From NCBI GenBank assembly GCA_024403855.1, contig JAKSRC010000001.1:183865-247864 (forward strand): a DNA stretch of 64,000 nt. Direction: 5' to 3'. Positions 9,051 through 17,621 of this stretch are shown here, one piece after another. The position numbers and the translations under genes are program-made. The stretch's first letter is position 1, and every line of letters starts with the position of its first letter. The notes below the pieces were generated by a model. It made no database searches. It saw only the letters and a list, made by a program, of their open reading frames with translations, and was not told where the DNA came from. This DNA comes from Saccharofermentans sp. (GTDB lineage: Bacteria > Bacillota > Clostridia > Saccharofermentanales > Saccharofermentanaceae).

Positions 9051-11711
9051 TTAGTTGTAAAGTCCGCCAAGATATTCCGTAGCGAACTGAATCTTAGTCG
9101 GATTAAATACATCACGGCTTTCATCTGTCGGATAGATGAAGAATGTATCATCGTAAGTAGAAAGCGTAACACAGGGACCATATATTCCTCGGTAATCATA
9201 CTCTGTGTGAATAGATATCATTGACTTAGCCGGGAAAACCAGAGTCTCATGCTTTTCGGATCTGTAGTTATCGAATTCCAGAGAAAAACCATTGTTATCG
9301 TGAATCAGACGACCTTCACCACAGTCAACGAAATTGACCGAATTTGGTAGCGCCCAGATTCTTACAGGAATATCGAGCTTATACTTTCCTTCCCTGATCT
9401 CATCGTGAACAAACCCTCTCTGCCACTCATACCAGTCAGGAATGTGAATTTTCTTACCTTCTGTCGAATTAAGAACACCATATTCATCCATTTCATAAGA
9501 ATCGCCACAGAATTTGCAGGTAATCTTACTGCCGGAAGAAGTCATGGCGAAGTCCTTACCGCACTTTCTGCAGCGGTATAAAGGATAATGCAATCCTTCA
9601 GCACGCCATTCATCTTTGATGCTGATCTTATTTTCGAGCTGGTACTTATATTCATCGTACTGAAGCTCATTTGAAATGCGCGAAAAGATCTCGTCTACAG
9701 AAAGCTTACCAACCTCTTCAGGTCTTACTACACACTTCAATTCTGCCTTAAGCCTTGCGCCCTTACGCTCTTTAAGGTTCCAGATAGGCTGCTGGAGATA
9801 GTTACCATGCATGTTAATTGTTACTACAGGCACCTTCAAAAGCTTGGCAAGCTTCGCAATTGAAGGCGTAAGGTGTGAATTGGTTCCGACATTGGCATAT
9901 CTTGCTTCAGGATAGATAACCATGATGTCACCACGCTTAATTACCTTGCCGATATTCTTAACAAGATGCTGGTCATTAATGAACTTGCGAGTACCAAGAC
10001 AGCCTATTCTTCTGTAGATCCACTCACCAAAGAACTCAAACCCTTCAAGCTCTGAAATGTAGTTAGCACGATAAGGCTTCAACGCCAAAGGTGTTACATA
10101 GAAATCCATGAAAGAATTATGTGAGCCATATACCAGGAACGGCGGCTTTATACCTTCCATGTTCTTCTTTTCAATCTCAAGCTTATATGGTCCTGTGACA
10201 ATCTTGCAGATAAGCCAGATAAAAGGAAGAAGAATTATATTCTGACGCGGAGGAGTTTTAGCACGGTCAAAAGGCTTCTTGTCAGGACCGGCATGTGTAT
10301 CTCTACGGATATAACGGCGGATTGCCGGAATCTTACTCAAGAGATAATAGAGAACTCCCGTAAAGATAAATGAAGCAAAAGTCGGTGTGAGCATGAAAAG
10401 AATCTTATTGTGAATTACACCGTTAATCGGATCGTAAATCAAAAGTGTGAATACGAAGCCCAAAGCAAGGCAGATAATTCCTACAATATTGAATCCTTTT
10501 GAATATCTATACGCGTTGTGTCCTTCAAGTTCATATGCGCTCTTGAGGTCGAGTTTCTGCTTTCTGATCATAAAGAAATCAACGAAAAGAAGGGCCGCAA
10601 GAGGCGCATACACGCAGGCACCGATCGTTAAGAAACTTCCGAAGTATTCAGTAATCTTTCCCCATATACAGAGAATTGCGACATAAACACCAAGGATTAA
10701 AACAAGGATTTTATAAGAAGATTTCTTGAATGTAGATTTGAGCATTACGCCATAGATATAAGAACCTACAGCCTGTGTTCCGATGTTTGCGAAAGCAACG
10801 AGAAGGAGTGAAGAAAGTCCAAGAATCGGAGCAGATAATGTAGCCATCATGAGTGTCGGATCATCGACCATCTGGCCTGTAACGTACTGCATGGCAATTG
10901 CCATGACTGCACCGACAACTACGAAGAAAGAACCTGCTGCGCCCTGACCAAGAACGCCGGCATAGAAACCGGATCTCTCAGTTTTACAAAGACGCGGGAC
11001 TTCAGCCATACCACCAACAAGCGTAATTACGAATGCGAAGTTTGCTTCAATGCTGAGAACGTAATTTACAGTCTTATCAGCATCACCTGCAAGTTCAGGC
11101 TGATAGTTCCAGATAGCTTCCATAGGAACTGAAGTAAATCCGACTACAACAACTGCAACACCAACCAAAAGAAGAAGCGGAACAAGAATACGTGTAGTCC
11201 AGGTTATCGTAGTAACACCACGCAAAGCGATAATAGTTCCTACTACTACGCATGAAAGGCTCAATATGAGATGTGCACCATTGAAAAGTTGTATTCCGAA
11301 CAGTCCCAGAAGGTTCTCCATTGAATCTGCGAACAGTTCGCAACACACTGCATACCACGGAAAGTTGATCAATATGATTATCAGCGTAACGGCCTTATTT
11401 CCGTTGGAGCCGAAAACACTTCTAAGCCAGATCCAAATATCAATACCATATCTTGAAGAAAGGATAACCGGAAGCTGGTAAATAAGAAGCATAAAGATCG
11501 CTGCAAGGAAAGCACCGATAAGAAGCTGCTTAAAACCAACAAGAGTTGCTAAGTAAGAGCCCTGTGTATAGCTCCAAGTAGCAATACAATAACCTGAAAG
11601 AACTAAAAGTGCGTCCAAAAAGCCGTATTTTCGTTCTTTGGGCAAAACCGGCAAGGTACCGCAATACACTTCATTTTCGATCTCTTTATTGACATCATGT
11701 TTACGACTCAT
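9051..11711 (-). CDS. NCS1-type permease fused to a lysophospholipid acyltransferase-like domain and zinc ribbon
   Basis: An 886-residue protein. Residues about 25-460 carry some 12 hydrophobic segments and resemble the cytosine/purine/allantoin (NCS1) permease family (FLDALLVLSGYCIATWSYTQ). Residues about 490-690 resemble a PlsC-type acyltransferase: HNSFMD (His, four residues, Asp) near 530, YPEARY in place of the usual FPEGTR near 599, and VPVVTINMHG. A CxxC...CxxC zinc ribbon lies at about 713-733, followed by about 150 residues of beta-rich sequence. The frame is unbroken, so the fusion is real at sequence level. Transport substrate and acyl acceptor are unknown. The start overlaps the stop of the 51-residue membrane gene (ATGA), implying translational coupling. 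A pseudo-acyltransferase with a binding role is an alternative. Confidence 0.8.
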   Translation of the reverse strand: MSRKHDVNKEIENEVYCGTLPVLPKERKYGFLDALLVLSGYCIATWSYTQGSYLATLVGFKQLLIGAFLAAIFMLLIYQLPVILSSRYGIDIWIWLRSVFGSNGNKAVTLIIILINFPWYAVCCELFADSMENLLGLFGIQLFNGAHLILSLSCVVVGTIIALRGVTTITWTTRILVPLLLLVGVAVVVVGFTSVPMEAIWNYQPELAGDADKTVNYVLSIEANFAFVITLVGGMAEVPRLCKTERSGFYAGVLGQGAAGSFFVVVGAVMAIAMQYVTGQMVDDPTLMMATLSAPILGLSSLLLVAFANIGTQAVGSYIYGVMLKSTFKKSSYKILVLILGVYVAILCIWGKITEYFGSFLTIGACVYAPLAALLFVDFFMIRKQKLDLKSAYELEGHNAYRYSKGFNIVGIICLALGFVFTLLIYDPINGVIHNKILFMLTPTFASFIFTGVLYYLLSKIPAIRRYIRRDTHAGPDKKPFDRAKTPPRQNIILLPFIWLICKIVTGPYKLEIEKKNMEGIKPPFLVYGSHNSFMDFYVTPLALKPYRANYISELEGFEFFGEWIYRRIGCLGTRKFINDQHLVKNIGKVIKRGDIMVIYPEARYANVGTNSHLTPSIAKLAKLLKVPVVTINMHGNYLQQPIWNLKERKGARLKAELKCVVRPEEVGKLSVDEIFSRISNELQYDEYKYQLENKISIKDEWRAEGLHYPLYRCRKCGKDFAMTSSGSKITCKFCGDSYEMDEYGVLNSTEGKKIHIPDWYEWQRGFVHDEIREGKYKLDIPVRIWALPNSVNFVDCGEGRLIHDNNGFSLEFDNYRSEKHETLVFPAKSMISIHTEYDYRGIYGPCVTLSTYDDTFFIYPTDESRDVFNPTKIQFATEYLGGLYN

Positions 11712-11863
11712 AAAAAGAATCCTCCAATGATGCCCAAAAGTGATAATCCGACGAGTACTGCCAGGATAATGTAATCCTTTTTTGTCATGCGCGGAATCGC
11801 ATTTTCTTTCTCGCTCTTAAGGATTTCATCAATCCTTGATTCGAGTTCAGTATCATTTGTCAT
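11708..11863 (-). CDS. 51-residue single-pass membrane protein coupled to the permease-acyltransferase gene
   Basis: A small frame with an excellent ribosome binding site (AGGGGG, 7 bases before ATG). The product has an acidic N-terminal helix (TNDTELESRIDEILKSEKEN) and one C-terminal membrane span (IILAVLVGLSLLGIIGGFF). Its TGA overlaps the ATG of the next gene, so the pair is translationally coupled. I recognise no family; a small subunit or assembly factor of the permease-acyltransferase is a plausible role (inference from context only). Confidence 0.75.
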   Translation of the reverse strand: MTNDTELESRIDEILKSEKENAIPRMTKKDYIILAVLVGLSLLGIIGGFFL

Positions 11864-11928
11864 AGTTTATCCCCCTAAATAACAGAATAACGATACCACA
11901 AGTTTGAATAAATAGAAGTCAATAATTA

Positions 11929-11956
11929 GGGGCTGCCCGCCTTAACAGACAGCCCC
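11929..11956 (-). terminator. Terminator hairpin after the PadR-HAAS operon
   Basis: A stem of 11 pairs (GGGGCTG at 11929-11935 opposite CAGCCCC at 11950-11956, with some G-T pairs) around a 6-base loop. On the minus strand it is followed by TAATTATT rather than a clean T-run. It lies about 35 bases after the 60-residue gene. Confidence 0.6.
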
Positions 11957-11990
11957 ACGTCTACCCTTATCCCTAAAACTTAATGTTGGT

Positions 11991-12173
11991 TTAATTATCT
12001 CCCAGGTTCTGAACCTGTTCAGTTAGCTGACCGAAAGTGCCCTTCCAATCGTATTCCATAACTTTGTTGCCAAGCTTAAATCCGAACAACACGATTGTTA
12101 CGATAGCCATGAAACAAGCAAGGAAAAGAGCAATTGCACCGGTAATTAAAAGCTTGATATCTTTCTTACTCAT
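11991..12173 (-). CDS. Small membrane protein, last gene of the PadR operon
   Basis: A 60-residue protein with one long hydrophobic span (residues about 9-33) after a Lys-rich start (MSKKDIKLL) and a short polar tail. It follows the HAAS-domain gene by 3 bases in the same direction, with the terminator hairpin just downstream. No family is recognised. Small membrane partners are common next to PadR/HAAS pairs, so a joint membrane-stress function is plausible. Confidence 0.65.
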   Translation of the reverse strand: MSKKDIKLLITGAIALFLACFMAIVTIVLFGFKLGNKVMEYDWKGTFGQLTEQVQNLGDN

Positions 12174-12176
12174 AAA

Positions 12177-12746
12177 TCATTCCTCCCCTAAACCATAATG
12201 CCAGACGTTCTTATTCCATCTGATGTAGTTCTTGAGACCTCTTACGTAATACTTGATTCCAAGAATAAGAATTGCGACAAGGAATACTGCTACGCAGATG
12301 AGAGTCAGAATCAGGAAGATAAATGGCAACATGAACTCGCTTAAAATGCCGGTTACAAGACCTGTAATAATCATTCCGATTGCAGCAAGATCAACTGCAA
12401 GAATACATGCTGCTGCGATAATAGCTGCCAAAAGAACGAGCCACATCTCGATACCTACGAAAAGATTGAAGATAATTACAAAAATTCTTCCTCTTCCGTC
12501 AGGACCCTTAAAATTGTCACTAAGCTTGCGCTTCTTCATTACCTGCTTAAACTTGGCACCGTCCTTAAACTCAACTGCCAGTTCTTCAGGGCTGCCAAGG
12601 CTTGCTGCTATCTCTTCTTCGCTTCTGCCTTCGCCGATGCCCTCATCAAAATGCTCTTCCATAGACTGGATGATGTCCTTTACATCTCCATACGGCATAT
12701 GCCCCAATTCACTGGTGAGCTTCTTAATATATTCACTCTTGTTCAT
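12177..12746 (-). CDS. DUF1700 / HAAS-domain membrane protein
   Basis: 189 residues from the ATG at 12746. That start was chosen because GGAGG lies 8 bases before it and the protein then opens with the family sequence MNKSEYIKKLTSEL; the frame is also open further upstream without a good site. Residues 1-75 match the heterotypic alpha-helical signalling (HAAS) domain typically encoded next to PadR regulators (EEEIAASLGSPEELA). Three to four membrane spans follow. The start overlaps the end of the padR-like gene by 14 bases. In this family the HAAS domain is thought to link a membrane partner to the PadR regulator. Confidence 0.85.
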   Translation of the reverse strand: MNKSEYIKKLTSELGHMPYGDVKDIIQSMEEHFDEGIGEGRSEEEIAASLGSPEELAVEFKDGAKFKQVMKKRKLSDNFKGPDGRGRIFVIIFNLFVGIEMWLVLLAAIIAAACILAVDLAAIGMIITGLVTGILSEFMLPFIFLILTLICVAVFLVAILILGIKYYVRGLKNYIRWNKNVWHYGLGEE

Positions 12747-13071
12747 CAGCTTTTCCTCCATTCTCTTTGTCGAGAATTCCATTTACTTCCCCACAAAACT
12801 TAATCCATTCTTCGCGCTCGGCATCCAACTTCTTATGCCCTGCATCAGTAAGATGGTAGTATTTGCGCGGCGGTCCATTCTGAGACTCTTGCAGATAGGT
12901 CGACACAACACCATCCGAAGCAAGCTTACGCAAAATCGGATATACAGTGCCATCTGCTACTTCGACTGTGCGTGCAAGACTACCTGCGAGATCGTAACCG
13001 TAACTGTCACCCTTCTCGAGCAAAGCCAACACACATAAATCGAGAATGCCCTTCTTGATCTGGCTGTTCAT
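12733..13071 (-). CDS. PadR-family transcriptional regulator
   Basis: 112 residues from the ATG at 13071 (AAGGGG 8 bases upstream); an in-frame ATG at 13089 lacks a site. It is a winged-helix protein of the small PadR-s2 type: GILDLCVLALLEKGDSYGY, the recognition region VADGTVYPILRKLASDG, and the wing NGPPRKYYHLTDAG. It presumably represses its own operon (padR, HAAS protein, 60-residue membrane protein) in response to an unknown signal. The mRNA leader can form a strong hairpin at 13096-13143. Confidence 0.9.
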   Translation of the reverse strand: MNSQIKKGILDLCVLALLEKGDSYGYDLAGSLARTVEVADGTVYPILRKLASDGVVSTYLQESQNGPPRKYYHLTDAGHKKLDAEREEWIKFCGEVNGILDKENGGKADEQE

Positions 13072-13095
13072 TTGCAAAACCCCTTTCATTCCATT

Positions 13096-13143
13096 TGACG
13101 GACTTGGGGAGCGCTCCTTATTCCTCAGCGCCCCCCGCCGTCA
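13096..13143 (-). promoter_or_regulatory. Structured leader (long hairpin) upstream of the padR gene
   Basis: Outer arms TGACGG/CCGTCA (13096-13101 and 13138-13143) enclose GC-rich inner arms (GGGGAGCGCT opposite AGCGCCCCCC). It ends 25 bases before the padR start and has no T-run, so it is not an ordinary terminator. It could be a PadR operator, an RNA control element or an upstream processing site. Confidence 0.4.
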
Positions 13144-13293
13144 GTACCATTTATAACACACTACTGTTTATTGTTCAATACTGAATTTTAATTAATTCCA
13201 AGGCAAGCACGCTTTATTTTTTCGAGATGAATTAATGGAAATATATATTTGTCCTAATAATAAAGAATGGTATTATCCTTATTGGAGGATTTT

Positions 13294-14658
13294 ATGCCTG
13301 AAGATAATCTTGCACAATTTAAGCAGATCTTAACGAAGCTCCCTGCTGATAAAAGGGAGTCTCTTCATAAGCGTCTCAAGGGCCTTTCCCCTTCCGAGCG
13401 CGAAAAATTCATTGCAAATTACGTTAAGCACTATAACGAAGCACATAAAAAGAGTGCTTCCAAAAAGCCTGCTTCGGCAAATGCTTCATCTTCAAAGAAA
13501 AATACTTCCAAAGCTAATTCTTCAGTTCAGAAGAAAGGTAATCAGCCTTCCAAAAATGCCAAGAAGAACCAGTCTTCTAAGCAGCATGAACAGCAAAAAA
13601 CTACAGATAAGAAGCCTGTAAATAAACCTGCTGAGAATCCTAAGCCTGCCAAGAACTCCGGTTCGATGAAGAAGATCAAGCAGGGATTCGATAACGCTCA
13701 GAAAAAGCTCGATCCCAAGCTTGATGCACTTGCAGCTAAGATTAAAGAGGAAGAATCAGAAGAAAAGGTAGTCTACACCAAGGAGTCTTCCGTCAACAGT
13801 ATTGTATTAGGCCTTGTCATTTCCCTTCTGGTCGTTGGTATCGGCTATTTTGTTTATCTTTTCAACAAGACGGCCATCGATAAGAAGTTCAATCAGATGT
13901 TCGGTATGCCGGCAGAAACTTTCACAACTGAAACATCCGATAACGGCATTATGGGTTCTGAACCCAGGACATTCCCTACAGACACTCCTACTCCTGTACC
14001 TGCAACGCCTACTCCAACACCTGTTCCGCTTATGGACAATCACCCCGACCTTAAAGGTAAGACTATCGTAATTGACCCTGGTCACCAGGCTGAACCCGAT
14101 CAGGAACTCGAATCTGCTCTTAAAGGCACTTCCGCAGAGAAAGAAAAAGCTACAACCGGTGCTGTTGGTGTATTAAGCGGTGCCAAAGAATATGAACTTA
14201 CACTCGAGTATGCACTTGTTTTAAAGGAGTATCTTGAAGGTTGCGGCGCAAAAGTCATCCTTACAAGAGATTCAAATGATACAAGCATCTCAAATATGCA
14301 GCGTGCAAAGATCGCAAATGATAACAATGCCGATTATTTTATAAGACTTCATGCGGACAGCGCACCCGAAGACAGTATCAGCGGCGTTAAGGTATATGTT
14401 CCGGCTACAGGTAAATATTCCAAGTCTGCACCAAATGACGGCAAGAAACTTGCTGAGACCGTTGCAAAAGAGATAGGCAGTACTTCTTTAGGATCTGTTC
14501 AGTCTAAGATGTATACAGGCTTAAACTACGCTGATTCAATCAAATCTTATCAGCTTGTAATAGGTTACCTTTCCAATAGCAATGACGATGCACTCCTTAC
14601 AAATGAAGAAACACCATATAAGGTTGCAATTGCAATTGCCGAATTTTTGCGTAAGTAA
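13294..14658 (+). CDS. N-acetylmuramoyl-L-alanine amidase (Amidase_3), membrane-anchored
   Basis: 454 residues from the ATG at 13294 (GGAGG 5 bases upstream; an earlier in-frame ATG at 13267 has no site). The cytoplasmic part is long and Lys/Ala/Ser-rich (residues 1-165), followed by one membrane span (about 168-190), a Thr/Pro stalk (PTDTPTPVPATPTPTPVP) and the catalytic domain from about 255. Zinc ligands are visible as IDPGH, the Glu in KEYELTLEYA, and the His in FIRLHADS. It cleaves the amide between muramic acid and the stem peptide outside the membrane. The basic cytoplasmic tail is unusual in length; it might bind nucleic acid or another partner (inference). Confidence 0.88.
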   Translation: MPEDNLAQFKQILTKLPADKRESLHKRLKGLSPSEREKFIANYVKHYNEAHKKSASKKPASANASSSKKNTSKANSSVQKKGNQPSKNAKKNQSSKQHEQQKTTDKKPVNKPAENPKPAKNSGSMKKIKQGFDNAQKKLDPKLDALAAKIKEEESEEKVVYTKESSVNSIVLGLVISLLVVGIGYFVYLFNKTAIDKKFNQMFGMPAETFTTETSDNGIMGSEPRTFPTDTPTPVPATPTPTPVPLMDNHPDLKGKTIVIDPGHQAEPDQELESALKGTSAEKEKATTGAVGVLSGAKEYELTLEYALVLKEYLEGCGAKVILTRDSNDTSISNMQRAKIANDNNADYFIRLHADSAPEDSISGVKVYVPATGKYSKSAPNDGKKLAETVAKEIGSTSLGSVQSKMYTGLNYADSIKSYQLVIGYLSNSNDDALLTNEETPYKVAIAIAEFLRK

Positions 14659-14718
14659 TTTTCACAAAATTGTTGTTATATTAGATACAAATAAACATAA
14701 CTTGAGGAGGTATTTCAA

Positions 14719-15294
14719 ATGGCAAATTTCGATCCCAGCATGATTAAGGATATGGCTAACCTTAAGAGTATCAATGATGCTGAAGAACTTTTACGCGGCT
14801 TAAAAGATCCGGGCAAAGAAGCAGAAATCAAGAATGAGTATCAGGCTCTCAAAGAAGTAGAAGAATTGAAGCGCATGGTTGAAAAGCAGACATATCTCCT
14901 CCACGCTTTCTGGATAATGCTTAAGGAACATGGCGCAACCAATGAGGAACTTGATAAAGCATTGAATGAAGCTGTCCTTCTCGAAAAGAGAACTGATTAT
15001 AAAAACATCACAAACTGCCCTAACTGCGGCAAGAGCCTCCAGAAGATGGAGAACAGACCTTTTACTTCTAAGTGCTACTATTGTGGCAGCGAAATGATCA
15101 ACAACCCTTACAAGAAGTTCGATGATCTTGATCCTTACAACACAGGCTATGCTGAAAATCCCATTCAGCCTGAACCTTATGTTCCGGATGATGTTGCTGA
15201 CGAAGCTGAGTTTAAATCTGCACAGGATGTCATCAGCCAGAATTTCCAGCCCTACGATGTTACCAAGGATTTGAATTTCGAAGAAGAATCTTGA
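14719..15294 (+). CDS. Zinc-ribbon protein of unknown function
   Basis: A 191-residue soluble protein. Residues 1-95 are helical and charged, with a possible coiled coil (YQALKEVEELKRMVEKQ). A treble-clef-like ribbon follows (CPNCGKSLQK ... KCYYCGSEM, about residues 100-125), then an acidic Pro/Asp-rich tail. The ribosome binding site AGGAGG is 8 bases before ATG. It follows the amidase by 60 bases and precedes the tmRNA gene. No family name is recognised. Confidence 0.8.
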   Translation: MANFDPSMIKDMANLKSINDAEELLRGLKDPGKEAEIKNEYQALKEVEELKRMVEKQTYLLHAFWIMLKEHGATNEELDKALNEAVLLEKRTDYKNITNCPNCGKSLQKMENRPFTSKCYYCGSEMINNPYKKFDDLDPYNTGYAENPIQPEPYVPDDVADEAEFKSAQDVISQNFQPYDVTKDLNFEEES

Positions 15295-15318
15295 TTTTAA
15301 TATTTAAGACTGTATAAT
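15291..15318 (+). promoter_or_regulatory. Promoter of the tmRNA gene
   Basis: A -35 box TTGATT (15291-15296), 16-base spacer and perfect -10 TATAAT (15313-15318). Transcription would start near 15325, about 55 bases before the mature tmRNA 5' end. Confidence 0.65.
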
Positions 15319-15332
15319 CACGCGTAAGCTAT

Positions 15333-15373
15333 ATTGCTTCGGCCTCGTATTGTCGGCCGGAGCAATTCTTTTC
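15333..15373 (+). terminator. Terminator-like hairpin in the tmRNA leader
   Basis: A 12-pair stem (ATTGCTTCGGCC opposite GGCCGGAGCAAT, one G-T pair) followed by TCTTTTC. It would end the zinc-ribbon transcript, but it lies between the tmRNA promoter and the mature 5' end, so it may instead help 5' processing. Confidence 0.5.
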
Positions 15374-15379
15374 AGATCT

Positions 15380-15758
15380 GGGGATGTACCGGTTTCGACG
15401 GGGCTTCTGAGGTCGGGAAAGCGGGTGGAGGATCCTCGTTGTGCCTCCTTAAAAAACGAGGAATTGCAAGTAATTGCAGACAATACTGAGCTTGTAGCAG
15501 CCTAAGGCTACCGTCCCCTCGCCTATCTTCTCGCGGGGGTGTACGTACACCGAAGACCTCGGCTGAGAGAGGTTAAGCAGCCAGTCCTACCGGCTAAGCT
15601 TTGCGCTGGATAGCGACTTTAATTTTATGAAGCTACAGGAACCGCAATCTGTCAGCGGATGACGCGGGAATTGGAATAATTCATCCACTGACTGCACCCG
15701 GAGATTGTCCCGGAGGACGAGGTTTCGGACAGGAGTTCGATTCTCCTCATCTCCACCA
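15380..15758 (+). ncRNA. ssrA: Transfer-messenger RNA (tmRNA)
   Basis: A one-piece tmRNA of 379 bases. The acceptor stem pairs GGGGATG (15380-15386) with CATCTCC before the encoded ACCA end, and includes the G-U third pair required for alanine charging. The T-arm is GGACAGGAGTTCGATTCTCC. The tag reading frame starts at the resume codon GCA (15476) and ends at TAA (15503-15505), giving ADNTELVAA, with the conserved A four bases before the resume codon. It rescues stalled ribosomes and tags their products for proteolysis. Downstream lie a strong terminator and then an integrase islet on the opposite strand; ssrA 3' ends are common integration sites. Confidence 0.95.
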
Positions 15759-15768
15759 AAAACAAAAA

Positions 15769-15804
15769 GCCCAAGTGACTGTTCACTTGGGCTTTATTAT
15801 TTTT
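15769..15804 (+). terminator. Terminator of ssrA
   Basis: A perfect 10-pair stem GCCCAAGTGA/TCACTTGGGC with a 4-base loop, followed by TTTATTATTTTT. An A-run on the other side lets it also end the minus-strand lipoprotein transcript. Confidence 0.9.
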
Positions 15805-15828
15805 CTAGTGCTCTTTTACTCTCAGTTT

Positions 15829-16578
15829 TTAAGTTGAACTTGAATCTGATTCATTGTCGGCAGATGTTGCTTCTGACATCATTTTAACTAATTCTTCATA
15901 GTCTTCATCCGCAAGATAACAATCAACAGTTATATCATCTTTCAATTTCTTGCCACCGCCATACATTGAAACCCAAGCATCGTAATAAGGATTGGTCCAT
16001 TTCTTACCTTCAAAAGTCTCATACTCGCGTACAATCGCTTTGAATTTTTTAATATTCAAACCTGTATCAAGCGACATGCCGCCATCTTTACCATATGATT
16101 TACCTGGAACGAGATTAATGTCGCTAAAGTTGCATCCTTTTAAATAATCGCCGGAGTAGTCAAATTCTCCTCTAATCTTTACGGGAAGATTGTTTTCGTC
16201 CCAAGCTACAAAAACAACTACTGCATTCTTAATATCATCCTCTGAATTGTTCGTTACTATGGCTTGAAGCATATCGGGATAGAGTGCCTTATACTCTTTA
16301 TCCTGAACAAGGTATTTTGTTTTACTTACATAAATAGGCTGTTTAGCTAACAACGCATCAAGTTCTTCACTATTCACAGTGACAATCCTGCTGATGGTAG
16401 TCTCTGTTGTTGTTTCCTCAATAGTCGTCGTTGTTGTTGTAGCCTCTGTAGTAGTTGTAGTAGTTACTTCTGCAGTGCTGGTTTCCTCAATGCTGAATTC
16501 GCTCGTTTCTACAGAGCATCCAGATAAACAAGTCACAGCCATTACTAAAGCAACTGTAGTAGTAATGATTCTTTTCAT
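15829..16578 (-). CDS. Secreted lipoprotein with Thr-rich stalk (DUF5780-like)
   Basis: A 249-residue protein with a lipoprotein signal (MKRIITTTVALVMAVTCLSG then Cys21). A stalk made almost only of Thr and Glu follows (about residues 34-62), then a folded domain of about 170 residues resembling DUF5780 (LQAIVTNNSEDDIKNAVVVF and FVAWDENNLPV). It should be anchored to the outer face of the membrane; the function is unknown. The start is set by AAGGAGG 9 bases upstream. It lies between ssrA and the integrase, both in the minus orientation, and may be cargo of the islet. Confidence 0.82.
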   Translation of the reverse strand: MKRIITTTVALVMAVTCLSGCSVETSEFSIEETSTAEVTTTTTTEATTTTTTIEETTTETTISRIVTVNSEELDALLAKQPIYVSKTKYLVQDKEYKALYPDMLQAIVTNNSEDDIKNAVVVFVAWDENNLPVKIRGEFDYSGDYLKGCNFSDINLVPGKSYGKDGGMSLDTGLNIKKFKAIVREYETFEGKKWTNPYYDAWVSMYGGGKKLKDDITVDCYLADEDYEELVKMMSEATSADNESDSSST

Positions 16579-16661
16579 GTAAAAATCCTCCTTAAAATAT
16601 TGTTATTGATTGTCAATTAAGCGATACTATTTATACTTAAAGTAAAGTACTTTGTGACGAA

Positions 16662-17621
16662 TCACCTCATAAGCCTTTCCACACAACGCTTTTTCATCTC
16701 CATAGTCGGATGAACATATCTGTTGAGCGTGATGGTTACAGATGAGTGTCCTAAGAGTTCGCTTACTACCTTGGGGTCAATGCCATTCTCAATACAACGC
16801 GTCGCATAGGTATGACGAAGTGCATGGAAAGTGTAATCAGTGGATATGCCGCATTTACGCAGAATCTGTTTATACTTCTCGTAATACCTTCTTGGTTCCA
16901 TCAATCGGTTAGAACAGGTTGCCACATAGTAATCTCCAAGCATTTGTTTGCCTTCAGACTTTAGTAACTTCCCTATCGCCTTTGGCACCGGGATCGACCT
17001 TTGAGAAGAATCGGTCTTTGGCGTTCCTGTTACTATTATGGTCTTAGGTCCCTTTCCACGCTTTTCAGTGTTTCTGATACGAAGGACTGTCCTGTTGACA
17101 TTTATTAGGCAGCTTTCGAAGTCAACATCGGACCACTTAAGAGCACAGATCTCACCGATTCTCATGCCTGTATAAAGACAGAGGATAATACCAAGATTCT
17201 CGGGAGTTATATTGTCCATAAGGTAATTTTCAAGTTGTTTCTGATGTGTCGAAGAGAGCACTTGTGACTTCATTCGGGAAGGTTTTGCCATAGTAAATCT
17301 TGGGAAACGGATATCTGGAGCACAATCGCCATTTGCTGCTGCGAAGTAATAAACGCTCTTAAGAAGTGAACATACATCCCTAATTGTTTTGTTTGAGAGA
17401 CCGCCTTTTCGAGATGTCTTGCCTGTAGTCTTGAGACTGTTTATGAACTCTCCGGCTTTATTGCTATCCAGGTTTTCGAAATGGATTCTCCCCACATATG
17501 GATTGATGTAATTCTCTGCTAATTCCTCATAATGAGCATAGGAAGAATCCTTAAGGAATGGACGTCTGGAAGCCAAATAATGCTTTGTTAGACTACTGAT
17601 ATTGTTGCTTTTAGTCGGCAT
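16662..17621 (-). CDS. Tyrosine recombinase / phage-type integrase
   Basis: 319 residues from the ATG at 17621 (GAGG 7 bases upstream; a GTG two codons earlier is possible). The N-terminal half is a SAM-like DNA-binding domain (ENYINPYVGRIHFENLDSNK). The catalytic residues are all visible: Arg in TGMRIGEICALKW (near 152), HALRHTYATR (His/Arg near 265), GHSSVT, and the nucleophile Tyr in LNRYVH (near 302). It should therefore be active. It sits about 0.9 kb from the 3' end of ssrA and is preceded by an overlapping 47-residue frame. Confidence 0.93.
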   Translation of the reverse strand: MPTKSNNISSLTKHYLASRRPFLKDSSYAHYEELAENYINPYVGRIHFENLDSNKAGEFINSLKTTGKTSRKGGLSNKTIRDVCSLLKSVYYFAAANGDCAPDIRFPRFTMAKPSRMKSQVLSSTHQKQLENYLMDNITPENLGIILCLYTGMRIGEICALKWSDVDFESCLINVNRTVLRIRNTEKRGKGPKTIIVTGTPKTDSSQRSIPVPKAIGKLLKSEGKQMLGDYYVATCSNRLMEPRRYYEKYKQILRKCGISTDYTFHALRHTYATRCIENGIDPKVVSELLGHSSVTITLNRYVHPTMEMKKRCVERLMR

